Positions 60,313 to 64,000 of a stretch of 64,000 bases of DNA are shown piece after piece. How positions within the stretch are numbered: position 1 is the first letter of the stretch; each line of letters opens with the position of its first letter. Both the position numbers and the translations under genes were made by a program. The notes below the pieces were generated by a model that worked only from the letters and a program-made list of their open reading frames with translations, was not told where the DNA came from and searched no databases. This stretch comes from an uncultured Christensenellaceae bacterium (GTDB taxonomy: Bacteria > Bacillota > Clostridia > Christensenellales > Borkfalkiaceae): positions 1 to 64,000 of the forward strand of contig CAJUJF010000007.1 of the NCBI GenBank assembly GCA_910586825.1, given 5' to 3'.

Positions 60313-61078
60313 GATCGCGGACGGGCTTGCGCCGTTTGCGCTCTCGCGCGAATACTGCGAAAAATACGGCGCGCACGACAACAGCGGCGTCCAGCTCGAC
60401 TGCGGCGGCGAGATCCGTCGGATTCTGTTCTCGCTCGACCTCTCTTCCGAAGCGGTCGCGCGGGCGAAAGCGTTCGGCGCGGATTGCGTGTTTACCCATC
60501 ATCCCGCCATATACAGACCGCTGTATTCGTTGGAAGAAGCGGGCGTCGGAAAACAGGTGCTTGCCTGTGCGCGGGCGGGGATTTCGATCGTTTCGGCGCA
60601 CCTCAATCTCGACGCGGCGGAAGGCGGGATCGACGATTGTCTGATGCGCGGACTTGGCGGAGAAGCGGCGGAATGCGTGATGCATTCGCTGACGGGCGGC
60701 GGTTACGGCAGGATTTCGGAAATCGCGCCAGTCGGTCCGGAAGTTTTTCTTAAACGGATCGAAAGGGAGTTCGGCGCGCGGCGCGTGCTATTCTATGCGG
60801 GCGACCGCCGCGTTGCGCGGATCGCGAGTTTTTGCGGCGCGGGCACGGACGACGAGACCGTCGCGTTTGCGATCTCGCACGGAGCGGATACTTTTGTGTC
60901 CTCCGATCCCAAACATCATCTCATTGCCGCGCTTGCGGAAGCGGGGCTGAACGTCGTGATCCTCACGCACTACGCGGCGGAGAATTACGGATTCCGTAAA
61001 TTTTACGAAAAATTTGAAAACGAAATCAAAGAAACGGGAATTCGGACGGAGTATTTTTCCGACGAACGGTTTCTGTAA
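60290..61078 (+). CDS. Nif3-like dinuclear metal centre protein
   Basis: A 262-residue Nif3/YqfO family protein without the central insert domain. Metal-site residues are in FTHHPAIY, SAHLNLDAAEGGIDD and LTHYAAENYGF. Function is not settled (a GTP cyclohydrolase I-like fold). It overlaps trmK by 23 bases. Confidence 0.92.
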   Translation: MRLKTICEIADGLAPFALSREYCEKYGAHDNSGVQLDCGGEIRRILFSLDLSSEAVARAKAFGADCVFTHHPAIYRPLYSLEEAGVGKQVLACARAGISIVSAHLNLDAAEGGIDDCLMRGLGGEAAECVMHSLTGGGYGRISEIAPVGPEVFLKRIEREFGARRVLFYAGDRRVARIASFCGAGTDDETVAFAISHGADTFVSSDPKHHLIAALAEAGLNVVILTHYAAENYGFRKFYEKFENEIKETGIRTEYFSDERFL

Positions 61079-61093
61079 TATAAGGAGTGAATT

Positions 61094-61792
<699 letters not shown>

Positions 61793-61815
61793 GGGCAAAA
61801 AACGCGATCGCCGCA

Positions 61816-61821
61816 TAGAAT
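61816..61821 (+). promoter_or_regulatory. -10 element six bases before alr
   Basis: TAGAAT, then GGCGGT, then ATG 61828. The -35 is poor. The spacing matches the other leaderless candidates. Confidence 0.4.
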
Positions 61822-61827
61822 GGCGGT

Positions 61828-62835
61828 ATGCAGAACGTAATTGCCGAAGTATCTTTAAAAACGATTGCAAAAAACGCGGAAACGGTCGTTCTTGCGGCGG
61901 GTAAGCCCTTGATCGCCGTGGTGAAAGACGACGCTTACGGACACGGCGCGGAGGAAGTCGCCTGCGCGCTGCGCGGGATCGCGTCCTCGTTTGCGGTATC
62001 GACCGCCGACGAAGGGGCGGCGTTGCGCGTCGCGGGCATTACGGAGGATATCCTCGTGCTGACGCCCGCGCTCAGCGAAGAAGACGCGCTCAGGATCGCT
62101 TCGTACGGATTGATCGCGACCGTCTCGTCTCTGGCGTGTCTGCGCATGACGCTGCGGGCGGCGGCGAAGTTCGGCGGCGTGTACCGCGCGCATCTCGCCG
62201 TCAATACGGGCATGAACCGCTACGGGTTCCGTCCCGAACGGGTGCGCACGGCTTGCAGGATCGCGCGGGAGCGAGGGCTTTCCGTCGAGGGGATCTATTC
62301 GCATTATTACGCGCCGGAGTCGCCGGCGGAAACGGCGCGCCAGCGGGAGCTGTTTGAAGAGACCTGCGCCGTCGCGCGAGAATACTTTCCGGAATGCGTG
62401 CGTCATATCGCGGCGACGGGCGGAGTGCTTGCCGGCGGAGAACTGTTCGACGCGGTCCGTTGCGGGATCGCGCTCTACGGCTATCTTCCCGCGGGGTTCG
62501 CAGAGGCGCTCGAAGTGCGCCCCGCCATGCGGGTGTTCGCGACCGTCGCGCAGGCGGGTACGTTCACGGGCGGGGGCGCGGGATACGGCGCCGCGGAAAG
62601 GAAATACGGGAAGTTACATACGCTTAGGCTCGGTTACGGCGACGGTTTTTTCCGTTCCGGAGGGCTGGGCGTAGGCAAATTGTGCATGGATGCGTGCGTG
62701 CGCGAGGGACGTGGCAGATTCGGAAAACGCAAACTTGTTTTCAAAGACGTGACTGCCTATGCGCGCGGCCGCGGAACGACGGAATACGAGGTGCTTGTCG
62801 GCATCGGGAAAAAGGCGGTGAAACGGTACGTTTGA
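61828..62835 (+). CDS. alr: alanine racemase, short
   Basis: A 335-residue PLP enzyme, about 40 residues shorter than typical. K33 in VVKDDAYGHG binds PLP, R131 is in NTGMNRYGF and Y253 in GAGYGA is the second catalytic base. The RLGYGDGFFR and GKLCMDAC motifs of the C-terminal domain are present. It makes D-alanine for peptidoglycan. The last part of the barrel-dimer domain is shortened. No convincing ribosome site. Confidence 0.9.
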   Translation: MQNVIAEVSLKTIAKNAETVVLAAGKPLIAVVKDDAYGHGAEEVACALRGIASSFAVSTADEGAALRVAGITEDILVLTPALSEEDALRIASYGLIATVSSLACLRMTLRAAAKFGGVYRAHLAVNTGMNRYGFRPERVRTACRIARERGLSVEGIYSHYYAPESPAETARQRELFEETCAVAREYFPECVRHIAATGGVLAGGELFDAVRCGIALYGYLPAGFAEALEVRPAMRVFATVAQAGTFTGGGAGYGAAERKYGKLHTLRLGYGDGFFRSGGLGVGKLCMDACVREGRGRFGKRKLVFKDVTAYARGRGTTEYEVLVGIGKKAVKRYV

Positions 62836-62857
62836 GCTTGCGGAAGAAAAGCGCGCG

Positions 62858-63367
62858 TTGCGCAAAATCTGCGCCGCGGAACGCGCGTCGCTCAAAAGCG
62901 CCGAGCGGGATGCGGCGATCGCGCGGAATTTTCTTGGTTGTTTTTCCGCGGGATCGTACTTCGTCTATCTCTCCCGCGGGACGGAGGCGGATACGGAATC
63001 GGTGATCCGCGCGCTGTTGCGCGAGGGAAAGCGGGTATGCGTGCCGCGTTTAGAGGGGGAGCGGATGTTCGCCGCGCCCTATGCGGCGGAGATGTCGCCC
63101 AACCGTTTCGGGATTCCGGAACCCGCCGCGGGGGACGAGCCTTGCGAGATCGCCGTCGTACCGCTGTTGGCGGTCGACGGGCAGGGGTACCGTCTCGGTT
63201 ACGGCGGAGGATATTACGACAGATATTTTGCGGCGCATCCGGATACGTTGCGCGTCGGGTTCTGTTATGCGGGACAAGCCGTCGGGCGGCTTCCGCGTTC
63301 CGAATACGACGTTCCGCTGCACGCGGCGGTGACGGAGACGGGCGTGACGCGGTTTGCGCGAAAATAA
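62858..63367 (+). CDS. 5-formyltetrahydrofolate cyclo-ligase
   Basis: A 169-residue MTHFS family protein: the N-terminal basic LRK-type helix, CVPRLEGERMF, and the strongly conserved RLGYGGGYYDRYF. It converts 5-formyl-THF to methenyl-THF. TTG 62858 is used as the start because no ATG/GTG is available in frame after the upstream stop; the N terminus is shorter than usual and may begin a few codons earlier. Confidence 0.88.
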   Translation: MRKICAAERASLKSAERDAAIARNFLGCFSAGSYFVYLSRGTEADTESVIRALLREGKRVCVPRLEGERMFAAPYAAEMSPNRFGIPEPAAGDEPCEIAVVPLLAVDGQGYRLGYGGGYYDRYFAAHPDTLRVGFCYAGQAVGRLPRSEYDVPLHAAVTETGVTRFARK

Positions 63368-63418
63368 TACAGACATTGATACGGAAGAAGTGCTTCGGAT
63401 GCGGAGCAGAGGAGCGAA

Positions 63419-64000
63419 ATGTTACAGGAATTGCCGAAAAAGAAAAAGGATTATGCGCACCCCACGAGGGCGCAGATGTTTTGGCGTACGCAGGCGGAGT
63501 GTCTGCGGCGCGCGATCACGCCATGTCTCATGTACGTGTTTATGAGTATGATCGCGCTTGTCATGCAGACCGTCTCGAAGGGCGTGGTGTCGTGGTGGAG
63601 CATTGCGCTCGGAATCGTTTGCATCGTCTGCGGCGCGGTGTACAACGCCCACCTGTGTTTCCATACCGGCAAAAAGCATTACGAAGTTTACTTGACGGGG
63701 GAGTTCCGCCGTCGCAACGAAGCGTTCGGGATCGAATCGGGCGGGGATTACCGTGCGCACGAAGAGTTCCGCGTCTGGAAGGGATTCTATATCGGTTTGC
63801 TTACGGGGCTTCCCGTGCTGATTTTCGGCACCGTCTCGGCGTTTACGCGCGCCGTCGATTTCGTCTATCTCATGTTTGCGGGCTGGGCGTATCTTCCGCT
63901 CGCCTGGGCGCGCCAGATTTCGGGGAATCTGAATATCAACGGCGCCTGGACGCTGTTCATGTTGCTGTTGCCGATCGCCGTGAGCGGGGCGTTCTATCTG
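63419..64000 (+). CDS. membrane protein, 3' end beyond the window
   Basis: The reading frame is open for 194 codons to the last base. It begins MLQELPKKKKDYAHP, has two membrane helices (about residues 41-75), a charged cytoplasmic stretch (GEFRRRNEAFGIESGG), and further helices near 120-145 and 150-194. GAGGAG lies five bases before ATG 63419. Family not recognised. Confidence 0.7.
   Translation, partial: MLQELPKKKKDYAHPTRAQMFWRTQAECLRRAITPCLMYVFMSMIALVMQTVSKGVVSWWSIALGIVCIVCGAVYNAHLCFHTGKKHYEVYLTGEFRRRNEAFGIESGGDYRAHEEFRVWKGFYIGLLTGLPVLIFGTVSAFTRAVDFVYLMFAGWAYLPLAWARQISGNLNINGAWTLFMLLLPIAVSGAFYL

Overview
The window reads as a chromosomal segment of a GC-rich, endospore-forming member of the Bacillota, most likely an anaerobic Clostridia lineage. 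The case rests on the spoIIAA-spoIIAB-sigF and spoIIGA-sigE-sigG blocks, hisZ with short-form hisG, the rimP-nusA-ylxR-ylxQ-infB-rbfA cluster, the dgt-dnaG-rpoD-trmK-nif3 cluster and a class I two-subunit fumarase. No genus is claimed; a metagenome-derived gut lineage is plausible but is inference.

Layout. 1-0.4 kb: tRNA array (Asp partial, Phe, Thr, Tyr). 0.4-7.5 kb: accessory region. It has nested palindromes, a very AT-rich island (membrane-anchored Mrr-like nuclease and an unknown protein), three broken genes, isochorismatase and DUF5714 proteins, and an XRE-repressor/SHOCT-membrane-protein unit with a textbook operator. 7.5-10 kb: rhomboid protease and the sigma-F operon. 10-12.5 kb: zinc-ribbon membrane protein behind a structured leader RNA. 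12.5-19 kb: complete hisZGDBHAF-IE operon. 19-26.8 kb: heterodimeric ABC exporter, FtsX-type ABC system and a lipoprotein. 26.8-31.6 kb: fumarase, CPBP protease, rlmH, M14 peptidase, tadA, amidase. 31.7-34 kb: spoIIGA-sigE-sigG. 34-42 kb: transcription/translation factor operon to ribF. 42-51 kb: mixed housekeeping genes. 51-55.7 kb: aroC-B-E-Q-K plus an SDR enzyme. 55.8-64 kb: dgt-dnaG-rpoD and onward to alanine racemase, 5-formyl-THF cyclo-ligase and a membrane protein cut by the window end.

Most operons are packed with ATGA/GTGA stop-start overlaps, implying translational coupling. Intergenic hairpins with T-runs on both sides separate convergent units.

The most interesting signal is a pair of minus-strand RNAs, at 2226-2383 (upstream of the Mrr-like nuclease) and 12254-12415 (upstream of the zinc-ribbon membrane protein). 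Both begin exactly where their promoter predicts, at the first base of a 13-15 bp closing helix. Both then have the same AUAUUU/AAGUAU helix, the same pattern of 3'-side bulges, and a UUGGCA apical motif. Both continue with AACAAA after the closing helix and end in an intrinsic terminator with a mutually exclusive antiterminator built from different bases. I do not recognise the family. A second recurring pattern is a set of five genes whose start codon lies exactly six bases after a -10 element, predicting leaderless mRNAs.
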